From: JACQSR01 sp042577505
GTDB taxonomy: Archaea; Nanobdellota; Nanobdellia; Woesearchaeales; JACQSR01
Length of the DNA stretch: 51,955 bases
Assembly (NCBI GenBank): GCA_042577505.1
Contig: JBHPEA010000005.1
Location: 1 to 51,955, forward strand
Direction: 5' to 3'
Below, in pieces: positions 42,441-50,919 of the stretch. The first letter of the stretch is position 1, and every line of letters starts with the position of its first letter. Made by a program: the position numbers and the translations under genes. The notes under the pieces are model-generated. The model worked only from the letters and a program-made list of their open reading frames with translations, searched no databases and was not told where the DNA came from.

Positions 42441-43121
42441 TTATTTGAAGAGATTTTCACAATTTTCGCGTATAGTTTTGTTTTTAATTAATGGACAAAT
42501 TTCTGGATCGTTTGTGACTCTAGCAATTTTTTGATAGCAATTACCATATTTATGTACACTGTTTCCCACTTTATCACAAATAGAAATGTCTGTATTTGTG
42601 ACTGCAATCCTAACGATACATAAATCTTTATTCTCAGGATCTTCGATTTTAAGACATAAATCTTCATAATTCTTAGTTATAGCGACGAATGAGAAACATT
42701 CATCTCTTGTAACTATATTCGTTATTTTCTCACAAAGGCCTTCATTTGTAAGGTTTTTTGCAAATTCTGTGTAGCATAAATCCTTCCAATATTCACCAGA
42801 TATATCTGAACAGTGTTCATGATTCCTTGAGTTAACAATTACTGTATGCAGACAATAATCTTTTGATTCACCAGCGTTTTCGCAAATTGATTTATCACCT
42901 GTGGTAATAGCTATGTCGGCGATGCAGCTATTTCTAACTTCTTTTAATTCACATTGTTCACATAAAGAAGTATCTATTTTTTCAATAGCTAACTCAGAAA
43001 TACATTCACAAGTTAATAGATCGTCACCCAGATCTTTACATTCTGTAAGTGGATCTGGTTCGCATCCTATTATAAATATTAAGATAATGAAAGAGATTGG
43101 AAATAGTAGTCTTAATTTCAT
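42441..43121 (-). CDS. Cys-repeat lipoprotein
   Basis: 226 aa. Signal with lipobox FIIGC (Cys20). The mature part is a tandem array of about six or seven helical units of about 28-32 residues, each C-x-K/x-I-x-(3-6)-(R/K)-D-x-C-(F/Y/I)-x3-A-(x6-7)-L-C. The same repeat is found in the C-terminal part of the protein at 20419-21720, so the two may bind related partners. Leaderless, with a TTTAAATAAGG box near 43138-43148. Function unknown. Confidence 0.75.
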   Translation of the reverse strand: MKLRLLFPISFIILIFIIGCEPDPLTECKDLGDDLLTCECISELAIEKIDTSLCEQCELKEVRNSCIADIAITTGDKSICENAGESKDYCLHTVIVNSRNHEHCSDISGEYWKDLCYTEFAKNLTNEGLCEKITNIVTRDECFSFVAITKNYEDLCLKIEDPENKDLCIVRIAVTNTDISICDKVGNSVHKYGNCYQKIARVTNDPEICPLIKNKTIRENCENLFK

Positions 43122-43160
43122 GGAAGGGGGTGAGAAATAACCTTATTTAAATTTGTCGAT

Positions 43161-43889
43161 TTATTCTATTGGCATAGTTACTGCAAATAGAATTTCATCC
43201 TCTCCTTTATCTTTTAGAGCAACACGCATTATTTTTGGTAGTCCGGTAAATATTATGCTCGAAACAACACTTGATTTGATGAATTCATCTTTTGATAGAA
43301 CTTCATTTGTCTCAATAATTTTTTGAGGATATTGATTTGCAATTTTGCTGCTCCATTCATCATAAACTCTAACCTCCAAAACTGGAACAATATCTTGCTC
43401 TGCTTCGTTGATAAGTGTGAAGTTAATCCATTTTATTCTATATAGGTTTTCAACAGCTTCATCATCTTCTAATATGTAATTTATACCGTCGATTGATAGA
43501 GTAAATCCATCTGAATAACCCCAGTATTCGCTCGTAATGTTTGGAAGGACCTTACAATCGTCAGTGTCTGTAACAAGTAATCCGTTTGTGCATTGGAAAA
43601 AGATAACCTCTTCTGGTTCACATGGTTCTTGGATGCATGGTTCTTGGATACACTCGGGACAGACTTCGCAAATAGGACATTCTTTTTCTGCCAATGCATC
43701 GCTCATTGTGACAAATCCTGTAGGAGAACTATCTTGATTCAGTGTATAACCGAGTAGAACGAATAAAGATGCTATGATCAGTAGTGATATAAAATTTAAT
43801 CGGAACATAAAGAAGAGGCACTTTCCAATTTTTTTGAAAAACCTTTTGACTTTAAAACCTAAACCTCTTTCTAAAATATCGCTACTCAT
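43161..43889 (-). CDS. Membrane-anchored extracellular protein with Cys cluster
   Basis: 242 aa. One membrane helix (about 32-51) after a basic N-terminal segment places the rest outside. Residues about 70-92 are a striking Cys/Pro/Glu cluster (CPICEVCPECIQEPCIQEPC), which may form a disulfide or metal knot. The C-terminal 130 residues form a beta-sandwich-like domain (SIDGINYILEDD ... WINFTLINEAEQDIVPVLEV). Family unknown. Confidence 0.65.
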   Translation of the reverse strand: MSSDILERGLGFKVKRFFKKIGKCLFFMFRLNFISLLIIASLFVLLGYTLNQDSSPTGFVTMSDALAEKECPICEVCPECIQEPCIQEPCEPEEVIFFQCTNGLLVTDTDDCKVLPNITSEYWGYSDGFTLSIDGINYILEDDEAVENLYRIKWINFTLINEAEQDIVPVLEVRVYDEWSSKIANQYPQKIIETNEVLSKDEFIKSSVVSSIIFTGLPKIMRVALKDKGEDEILFAVTMPIE

Positions 43890-43975
43890 AATTGACTTCC
43901 AATAACTAGGATATATAAATTTTGTTGTTATAATTTACCACAAGCTATTTAAATATAAACGGCCAGCTTAATGAT

Positions 43976-45382
43976 ATGAAAAAATGTTTTGTGTTGCTGT
44001 TTTTAATATTGGTTCCTTTAGCATATGGGGAGGTAGAATTCTCAGACTCATTTCAGGAAAATTATAACCTCGGAGATAAGATTAGTGCTGGTGTTACATT
44101 GAAAGATAATGATCCTGGGTTATTGAAAGTTACAATTAATTGCGATTCAAAATCAATATCGTATTACGTTACCCCTATAGATGATAATTCCCCAACTAAA
44201 ATTAGTGTTCCTGACTATGAAGCCTCTGAATATTTAATGGGTAATTGTTATCTTACACTATCAGTTGAGGATTATGATGGAAAAATAAGGTTTGAAAAAT
44301 CCTCAAATTCTTTCAAGATAACAAATGAAATAGAAGTCGATTTAAATATTGATGCTACAGAATACACACCAGGTCAAACAATAAAATTAACAGGTTCACT
44401 AAATAAAATATCTGATTCCTCTCCTAATAATTTAACAGCATATGTTTTATTTGATGAGAAGGTGGAGAATATTATTGTTGTTGATACACTTTCACTAAAT
44501 ATTCCAATAAATATAGATTCGAAATCCGGAAGAAGACAAGTTATAGTTACTGTGAGGGATAATGATGGAAATGAAGGGAGTAAAAATTTAGAATTTGATT
44601 TGTTGCCAACTGCATCAAAAATGGAAATAATACTAAATGGAAATGAATTCTTTCCAAAAAATGCTGTTGAATTTCGAATTGCAGTTCATGACCAAGCTCA
44701 AGAAATGATGAAGGTCCCTGTGAAAACTGAAATTGTTGATCCTTCTGGAGAGAACGTTCATTCAATTGAGGCTATGTCTGGTATAATATCTGCATTTTCT
44801 TTAGACGAATTCGCACCTCCTGGTGTTTACGAAATTAAGGGATCGGTAGGGAGCATAAAAAGTGAAAATTCTTTTAGTGTGAAAGAAGTGAAGATGATTG
44901 AAACAAAATATGAATCACAGAAGATAAAGATTACAAATGTTGGAAATGTTTATTATGAAGAGGATGCTACAATTATTTTGGATGGTAAAGAGAATATTGT
45001 AATAACAAGAAGTGTATCATTAGAACCTGGTGAATCTGATTATATCGATTTGTCAACAGAGGTTCCTGGTGGGACTTATAATATTGAATTACCAAAGGAA
45101 ACTGTACAAGAAGGTAATAATGTCTTTGAGAATGTAAATATTCACGATAACAGGCCTTTCACAAAAAAAATAAAACAGGGTTTTCAGGGAATAACGGGAA
45201 AATCTATATCTGTTGAATCAGGTAAATCTAGAATGAAATATCTTCCCATAGTTATAATTATTATTCTACTCGCACTTATAGTTTATTTCTTCCCAAAAGA
45301 TGTTATTAAACTGCCAAAAATTAAATTCCTTGAATCGAGGAAACAGAAATACATCAATAGTATTCTTAAGACAAAAAAATAA
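43976..45382 (+). CDS. Secreted membrane-anchored protein with Ig/macroglobulin-like domains
   Basis: 468 aa. Signal peptide (MKKCFVLLFLILVPLAYG). Several beta-sandwich domains follow; one starts EYTPGQTIKLTG, typical of macroglobulin MG2/Ig-like folds, and others contain PPGVYEIKGSV and GNVYYEEDATIIL. A membrane helix (about 421-441) and a short Lys-rich cytosolic tail end the protein. Leaderless (CTATTTAAATATAA at about 43946). Ends one base before the convergent DUF58 gene stop. Possibly a partner or client of the MoxR/vWA operon; that is only a proximity argument. Confidence 0.65.
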   Translation: MKKCFVLLFLILVPLAYGEVEFSDSFQENYNLGDKISAGVTLKDNDPGLLKVTINCDSKSISYYVTPIDDNSPTKISVPDYEASEYLMGNCYLTLSVEDYDGKIRFEKSSNSFKITNEIEVDLNIDATEYTPGQTIKLTGSLNKISDSSPNNLTAYVLFDEKVENIIVVDTLSLNIPINIDSKSGRRQVIVTVRDNDGNEGSKNLEFDLLPTASKMEIILNGNEFFPKNAVEFRIAVHDQAQEMMKVPVKTEIVDPSGENVHSIEAMSGIISAFSLDEFAPPGVYEIKGSVGSIKSENSFSVKEVKMIETKYESQKIKITNVGNVYYEEDATIILDGKENIVITRSVSLEPGESDYIDLSTEVPGGTYNIELPKETVQEGNNVFENVNIHDNRPFTKKIKQGFQGITGKSISVESGKSRMKYLPIVIIIILLALIVYFFPKDVIKLPKIKFLESRKQKYINSILKTKK

Positions 45383-46231
45383 TTAACCTAACATGTCATA
45401 GAATGCATCAAAGATTGGAGTATTTGTTGTTATTTGATGGAAATCGAGTTTGAGGGAACTGCATTCTTCTTTGATTTTAGATTTATGATCTTCAAGAGCG
45501 TCTTCGTATTTTGCTCTTAAACGGGGTGTTATAAATGATCTTAACTTTACACCCGACTCAGAATCCTTAAGATCAAAATCTCCCCTCAAATTAAAATTTT
45601 TCTCAACTGGGTCGAGGATTTGAATTACTTTTGCTTCATTCTTTCCAAGCAAGTAAAGTGAATCTTTTATTTCCTTTATATCAATAAGAAAATCTGACAA
45701 TAAAACAACCAAAGATTGGGAAGTTAAGAATTTTTTATATTTCTTAAGAGCATCACTAAGTTGGGAATGGCCTTGCGTTTTTAGGTTATTAAGGTAATGG
45801 ACCATTCCAACAATTTGAGACATTCCTCTTCGGGATTGAAAGATATCAATATTATCTGAAAAGGTTGAAAACTGGACTTTAGAATTGTCTTTCATTCCAA
45901 GATATGCAAAACCAACTCCGACCATTGATGCGTAGTCAAATTTTGAGATGGGTCTTCCAAAATTCATAGATGAAGATTTGTCGACAATTACATGGACTAT
46001 TGCGCTTCTCTCTTCTTCATAATTCTTAATGTAAAGATTGTCTGTTCTCGCAAAAACTTTCCAATCTATACTTCTGAAATCATCTCCCGGAGCATAAATA
46101 CGATGGTCTTTGAATAAAATTCCCCTTCCTTGGGAATATGATTTCTTCTGACCAACATATTTAGATGTAACTCTTTTATTTACAATTAAACTAAATTTCC
46201 CTAATGAGTTTAGGAATTCTGTATCAATCAT
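45383..46231 (-). CDS. DUF58 / vWA-like protein (COG1721)
   Basis: 282 aa. YAPGDDFRSIDWKVFARTDN ... YEEER (46-75) is the DUF58 signature. D84-x-S-x-S (VDKSSSM, 83-89) is a MIDAS metal site of a von Willebrand A fold; the rest of the fold runs to about 220. DUF58 proteins are regularly encoded beside MoxR ATPases and are thought to act with them in assembling or activating protein complexes. Its start overlaps the MoxR stop (ATGA). Confidence 0.9.
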   Translation of the reverse strand: MIDTEFLNSLGKFSLIVNKRVTSKYVGQKKSYSQGRGILFKDHRIYAPGDDFRSIDWKVFARTDNLYIKNYEEERSAIVHVIVDKSSSMNFGRPISKFDYASMVGVGFAYLGMKDNSKVQFSTFSDNIDIFQSRRGMSQIVGMVHYLNNLKTQGHSQLSDALKKYKKFLTSQSLVVLLSDFLIDIKEIKDSLYLLGKNEAKVIQILDPVEKNFNLRGDFDLKDSESGVKLRSFITPRLRAKYEDALEDHKSKIKEECSSLKLDFHQITTNTPIFDAFYDMLG

Positions 46232-47163
46232 TTTGCTTTTTTCAACAGCTCCTTAACTGCATCGTCTGCTGATAGACCCTTCCTCTCAGCTTCGAAGTTT
46301 AAAATAATACGATGCCTGAGAATTGGGTATGCGAGCGTGTTAATATCTTCGGAAGATACGTAATTTCTCCCTTTAATTAGGGCTCTTGCTTTTGATGCCA
46401 TGATCAGTCCAATTGATGCTCTAGGCGATGCTCCAAATTGAATGAGATCTTTTTTAGTTCTTGTTAATTCGACTAATTTTAATGCCTTGACTTTTATGTC
46501 TTTAGCAATTGGTACATGTTTAGCAACTGATTGTAAATGAGTTAAATGTTGTTTGTTAAACAATACCCTCATTTTTTGGACTTTTTTTGTAGATGTGTAA
46601 ATGTCGACGATCTTTTTTTCTTCTTCAAAAGTAGGGTAGCTAACTTTTATTTTTAGAAGAAATCTATCTGCTTGTGCTTCAGGTAAGGGGTAAGTTCCTT
46701 CTTGTTCGATTGGATTTTGTGTTGCAAGAACGAAGAATGGTTGGTCAAGTTTGAATGTTGAATTACCCACTGTGACTTGCCTTTCCTGCATTGCTTCAAG
46801 TAAAGCCGATTGTGTTTTTGGAGTGGCTCTATTGATTTCATCTGCAAGAACGATGTTTCCGAAGATTGGTCCCTTTTGAAATTTGAAGTTTCTTTTTCCA
46901 GAAACTTCTTCGATGATATAGGTTCCAGTGATATCGGAGGGCATTAAATCTGGGGTATTTTGAATTCTATTGAACTTCATGTCCATTAATTCCGCTAAAG
47001 TTTTAATGGATAAAGTTTTCGCCAATCCGGGGTAACCTTCTAGTAGTGCGTTACCTTCAGAAATCATAGCAATAAGTATTTGTTCTATAATCGATTCTTG
47101 ACCTACTACTACTTTTCCAATCTCCTTTTGGAGTGTATCAAAAACGTGTTCATAATTTTTCAT
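46228..47163 (-). CDS. MoxR-family AAA+ ATPase
   Basis: 311 aa. Walker A GYPGLAKT (43-50), Walker B VLADEINR (105-112), sensor region ATQNPIEQEGTYPLPEAQADRF, then arginine-finger/sensor-2 region GASPRAS and a lid domain. MoxR ATPases are chaperone-like and pair with DUF58 and vWA proteins. GAGGTG precedes the start; 12 bp follow the upstream membrane gene. Confidence 0.95.
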   Translation of the reverse strand: MKNYEHVFDTLQKEIGKVVVGQESIIEQILIAMISEGNALLEGYPGLAKTLSIKTLAELMDMKFNRIQNTPDLMPSDITGTYIIEEVSGKRNFKFQKGPIFGNIVLADEINRATPKTQSALLEAMQERQVTVGNSTFKLDQPFFVLATQNPIEQEGTYPLPEAQADRFLLKIKVSYPTFEEEKKIVDIYTSTKKVQKMRVLFNKQHLTHLQSVAKHVPIAKDIKVKALKLVELTRTKKDLIQFGASPRASIGLIMASKARALIKGRNYVSSEDINTLAYPILRHRIILNFEAERKGLSADDAVKELLKKAK

Positions 47164-47175
47164 CTTGTTTACACC

Positions 47176-47979
47176 TCATTTTGCAATGTTTAAAAAATAA
47201 TTTTTCACTAATTCTGCATGTTCGAGTGGAGTTTTGTCCTCTGCGTATCCTTCTGCTCCACATCCCTCAGGATCATCAGCACAAATTGTATCAGGGAAAG
47301 TTTCTTCAAAATCTACATCAGGTGGTTCGGAGTAATCTGCACCACTAATTACTTCAAAACTCCCTGAAGATAATGAGATCTCAAATTCTTCATCGCTCAA
47401 TTCCGCTAAACTCTCATCACCGAATATATCTTCATCTTCTCCGCCCCCTGCACCTAACTCCTCCGAGGGACCTCCAGTACCATTTCCCCCAGTAAAATAA
47501 TTAAGGACATCGAAATCCTCAAGTACGACATTAATATCGATGAAGTTAATTCCCACAGCTGAGATTAAAAGGATGACAAAACATAATAAAACAATAGCAA
47601 TCGTTTTGGATGTTGTTTTTCTCGAGTCGATGAAGGTTGAAACGTGTACTTTTCTTAAATCGTGTTGAACTTCAGATTCTAATTCTTCTTCAACCTCATT
47701 TTCTTCCTCCACGTTATCAAAAGAGGTTCTTAGTTTTTCATTTAGGAAGGGGTGTTTTGTTTCGATTAAAGTTGCTTTGTTCTTCTCAAAGTCAAGATAG
47801 GTAGTAATTATGAAGAACATTATGGCAGGAAGAGCTGCGTAAAATGGATTGATAGTAAAAATGATAAACAAAAGATAGCAAAGTAAAAATACAATTAATG
47901 AGTTAAGCAGTGTATCGAATAATATAATTGCATCTATTGTAAAGTTCACCTCCTTGATAACTTTATGGAATTTTTTCAT
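47176..47979 (-). CDS. Membrane protein of the MoxR/vWA operon
   Basis: 267 aa. Two membrane helices near the N-terminus (about 22-42 and 45-62), a cytosolic acidic stretch (about 80-118), a third helix (about 125-147), then an acidic, low-complexity outer tail (GGNGTGGPSEELGAGGGEDE...) with two Cys near 235-243. Unknown family; position between coiled-coil and MoxR genes suggests a structural or scaffold role. Separated by one base from the upstream stop. Confidence 0.7.
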   Translation of the reverse strand: MKKFHKVIKEVNFTIDAIILFDTLLNSLIVFLLCYLLFIIFTINPFYAALPAIMFFIITTYLDFEKNKATLIETKHPFLNEKLRTSFDNVEEENEVEEELESEVQHDLRKVHVSTFIDSRKTTSKTIAIVLLCFVILLISAVGINFIDINVVLEDFDVLNYFTGGNGTGGPSEELGAGGGEDEDIFGDESLAELSDEEFEISLSSGSFEVISGADYSEPPDVDFEETFPDTICADDPEGCGAEGYAEDKTPLEHAELVKNYFLNIAK

Positions 47980-47980
47980 T

Positions 47981-48517
47981 TTAAATTAAACCATCACATG
48001 TATCGTCCATTGAGCAGTTACAATCACAATCAGATTTAAGGCAGTCAAAGTAAAGATCTCTGTTGTCTTCGCAAGCAAATAAATCATCTTCCACTTCAGT
48101 TATGTTTGCTTCAAGAGAAATGATTTCCACATTTAAGTCATCGATGTCTTGTTGTATTAATATTAATTCTGCATTTCTATCTGCAAGATCTTCTTTCGTA
48201 GATTTTAAATCTGTTGTCAATTTGTCACGTTCGGATGTGACTTTGTCTTTTTCATCTTTCAAAACTGAATATTTACCTTGAAGATCTGTAGCTCTTTCGG
48301 TCCTCACTTCTAGTTCTTCAGAAGTTTCGTTTAGTATGTTTTTACTAAGTTTCAATTCGCTTGTAACCTTTTCAAGTTCAGATAATTTATAGTCATAACT
48401 TTGGGTTAGATTGAAAAACCTAACTTGGTAATATGTACTGAATCCTACGAATATTAGTAGCGTGGCAATTATTAAAACTAAAAATGTAAAGTTTAAATCT
48501 CTCTTCATTATTGTCAT
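47981..48517 (-). CDS. Membrane-anchored coiled-coil protein
   Basis: 178 aa. One N-terminal membrane helix (about 9-29) followed by a continuous coiled coil (about 38-150) and a Cys-rich end (CLKSDCDCNCSMDDTCDG) outside the membrane. GGAGG lies 8 bp before the start, which overlaps the stop of the vWA gene (ATGA). Likely an oligomerising component of the same membrane complex; function unknown. Confidence 0.7.
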   Translation of the reverse strand: MTIMKRDLNFTFLVLIIATLLIFVGFSTYYQVRFFNLTQSYDYKLSELEKVTSELKLSKNILNETSEELEVRTERATDLQGKYSVLKDEKDKVTSERDKLTTDLKSTKEDLADRNAELILIQQDIDDLNVEIISLEANITEVEDDLFACEDNRDLYFDCLKSDCDCNCSMDDTCDGLI

Positions 48518-50919
48518 TTTGGGGACCTCCAGGATATTATCTCACGAATTTTTCTAAATCCTATTTCAAATAATAATAAGATTATTATTGCGATTAAAAA
48601 TGGCCATCTATATTCAACTGTTTTAATTGTTGATCTTCTAGAATTTTTCTTAATTGTGCTTACAATTTTATCTATATCATTAGGATCGAAAACTTGACCG
48701 CCCACAGTCGATACAAGTATTGGAAGCTCTTCATTCATTCCCACTTTGTCGTATTCTAAAGGATAGTTAACCGCGACGATTGCGGTATGGACTTCATGGA
48801 ATCCTGTATCGTTTGAAATGAATTGTTTAACAAAACGGTTTTCATCTACTTTTGAGTAATCTTTTGAAGGTGGTTTCTCTCCAGTGAACATGATTGATGT
48901 CGAAATTCCCATAGTTGTATCCTTAACATCGATATCAGATTTCATAGTTCTGCTAGGGTCCCCTACTGCAAAATTGACCATCCTCATTACTAATTTAAAA
49001 TTATCTTTTGATAGCATATAACCTCCCCACTTCGATCCGTCATCTGTTGTGTAAGCAACTACATTACCTAATCCATATCTCCATGTTGTTACTATTGGAT
49101 CTCCTCCATTTGTTGATACCAAAACCTTTGCAATATCTTTTGGTACTACATAATTATAACCTGAAATTACAGCAGATATAGGCAGAGATCTTGTGATAAA
49201 TTCATTAGAATTTGAAACAACCAAACTTATTATTTCATCTTCTAGACCTTCCTCGACGTCCCCGAACAAAAGTTTGAGATTTTGTTTTTCATCTGGTTTA
49301 TAATAAATCCCTCCACCCGCCACCGCAAGTGAATTCATAAAAGCTTCATTTGTTTTATCTCCTATTCCAACAGTAAAAACTTTAAAACCTTCTTTGGCTG
49401 CACTCCTTGCTTCATCAATTGCAGTTTGAGGATGTTGGGTAATTCCATCCGAGATCAGAATAATATTTTTTGATCCCGTAACCCCGTTTAATTCATAAAT
49501 TGCTTTTCTTAATCCAGAATAAACTAATGTTCCTCCAGTGTCTCGTAAACTAGCAATTCTAATTGGTGCCTCGGGATTATCTGACTTAAGACCAAGAGGG
49601 ACAATTCTAAAAGCTTTGTGATTAAATGCGACAACTCCTACCTTATATCTTGTACCAATATCATTCAAAATATCAATAGCTAATGATTTTTCTACATCGA
49701 TTGCTGTATCTGATCCAAAAGCCAATCCCGTACTCTCAGATATATCAAGGACAATCATAATATTAACATTACTTTCAGTTGCTTTTTCACCTTCTCCAAT
49801 CTTAACTGGTAGAAGGGATTCAACTACACTATCTTTGTAAAGACCTCTTGCATATGCTCTTTCGCCCCCTATAACTACCATTCCATTACCCTCTGCTACA
49901 AATTCTGAGAGAACTTCAAATTTGGGTTCTATATCATCTGATGCTAAATCGTTAAGAATAATTGCAGAGTATCCTTTAAGGTCATCAGGTATTGATTTCA
50001 TATCTGTAGTGTCATAAATGTTTTTTAGATTCTTAAGCAAGGGTGATGTTTTTTTCGATATGAAAAGTATTTTTGGTCTTGGTACAACTTTTATTGTTTT
50101 GAAAAATACATTATTTTGAGAAAAGAAATCATTCAATGTTACCCTAGCTGTAATTTGATGGTAACCTTCGTCAAGATTTAATTTGAATTTCTTTGTCAAT
50201 TCGTTTTTTGAATCGATGATTGTAGTTCCGTCAACGTCTACCTTAACATTATAATCTCCAGGATTTCCCACTTTTTGAATATCTAATAAATATTCGGAAT
50301 CCGAATCAACAATTACTTCTCGGGGCCCTACAACTTTTACCCTAACATCAGATTCTACTGGTGAGAGATCAATAGAGTTAACAGTCGAATTTAATAATGA
50401 TGCGAAGATCATCATATCTCCTAAGTCTCTTCCTCTATGGCTATTTCCGTCAGTAATTAAGATGACGTTATCATTCCCTTTTAGATTGGATAAGAGTCCG
50501 TCTCCTAAAGATGATTCTTCATTGAATCCAATTGTACGGACTTCAACCGGTAATCGATTTTCCAAGTTCGTTATAAGTCCATTACCAATTGAATGATCAA
50601 ACATATTGAATGATGTCGAATTATCTGTCAGTATTGTAACTGTGGGATCTCCGTCTACAACAGTCTCCTCTGTAGTATAAGGAGTTGCGAAGGCAATAAC
50701 TAATAAAGCAAAAATAAATATTCTTGAGAATATAAGAAGAACTTTCATTAACCGAGTTGATTTTTTAAATTCTTTTTCTTCTTCTTTAGATTTGAATTTA
50801 ACAAAATTAATCTTTATTAGAATTATCAGGATGATAATTATTGGAATGATAGCAAGTATTGCAATCGGATATCTAAGACAATAATTTTGGAAGCATAAAT
50901 TGGAAAGATATGTTATCAT
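48514..50919 (-). CDS. Large vWA / GATase1-like membrane protein
   Basis: 801 aa. Two membrane helices at the N-terminus (about 18-37, 60-79), first vWA-like region (about 92-190, DNSTSFN, ITDGNSHRG), Ig-like segment (190-280), glutamine-amidotransferase-like region (about 283-375, with GGERAYA; no catalytic Cys seen), a complete vWA with MIDAS DISEST (392-397) to about 560, a beta domain and a C-terminal helix (about 770-790). BatA/BatB-like proteins of MoxR operons have related layouts. SD-like GGAGGGG precedes the start, which overlaps the upstream stop (ATGA). Confidence 0.85.
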   Translation of the reverse strand: MITYLSNLCFQNYCLRYPIAILAIIPIIIILIILIKINFVKFKSKEEEKEFKKSTRLMKVLLIFSRIFIFALLVIAFATPYTTEETVVDGDPTVTILTDNSTSFNMFDHSIGNGLITNLENRLPVEVRTIGFNEESSLGDGLLSNLKGNDNVILITDGNSHRGRDLGDMMIFASLLNSTVNSIDLSPVESDVRVKVVGPREVIVDSDSEYLLDIQKVGNPGDYNVKVDVDGTTIIDSKNELTKKFKLNLDEGYHQITARVTLNDFFSQNNVFFKTIKVVPRPKILFISKKTSPLLKNLKNIYDTTDMKSIPDDLKGYSAIILNDLASDDIEPKFEVLSEFVAEGNGMVVIGGERAYARGLYKDSVVESLLPVKIGEGEKATESNVNIMIVLDISESTGLAFGSDTAIDVEKSLAIDILNDIGTRYKVGVVAFNHKAFRIVPLGLKSDNPEAPIRIASLRDTGGTLVYSGLRKAIYELNGVTGSKNIILISDGITQHPQTAIDEARSAAKEGFKVFTVGIGDKTNEAFMNSLAVAGGGIYYKPDEKQNLKLLFGDVEEGLEDEIISLVVSNSNEFITRSLPISAVISGYNYVVPKDIAKVLVSTNGGDPIVTTWRYGLGNVVAYTTDDGSKWGGYMLSKDNFKLVMRMVNFAVGDPSRTMKSDIDVKDTTMGISTSIMFTGEKPPSKDYSKVDENRFVKQFISNDTGFHEVHTAIVAVNYPLEYDKVGMNEELPILVSTVGGQVFDPNDIDKIVSTIKKNSRRSTIKTVEYRWPFLIAIIILLLFEIGFRKIREIISWRSPK

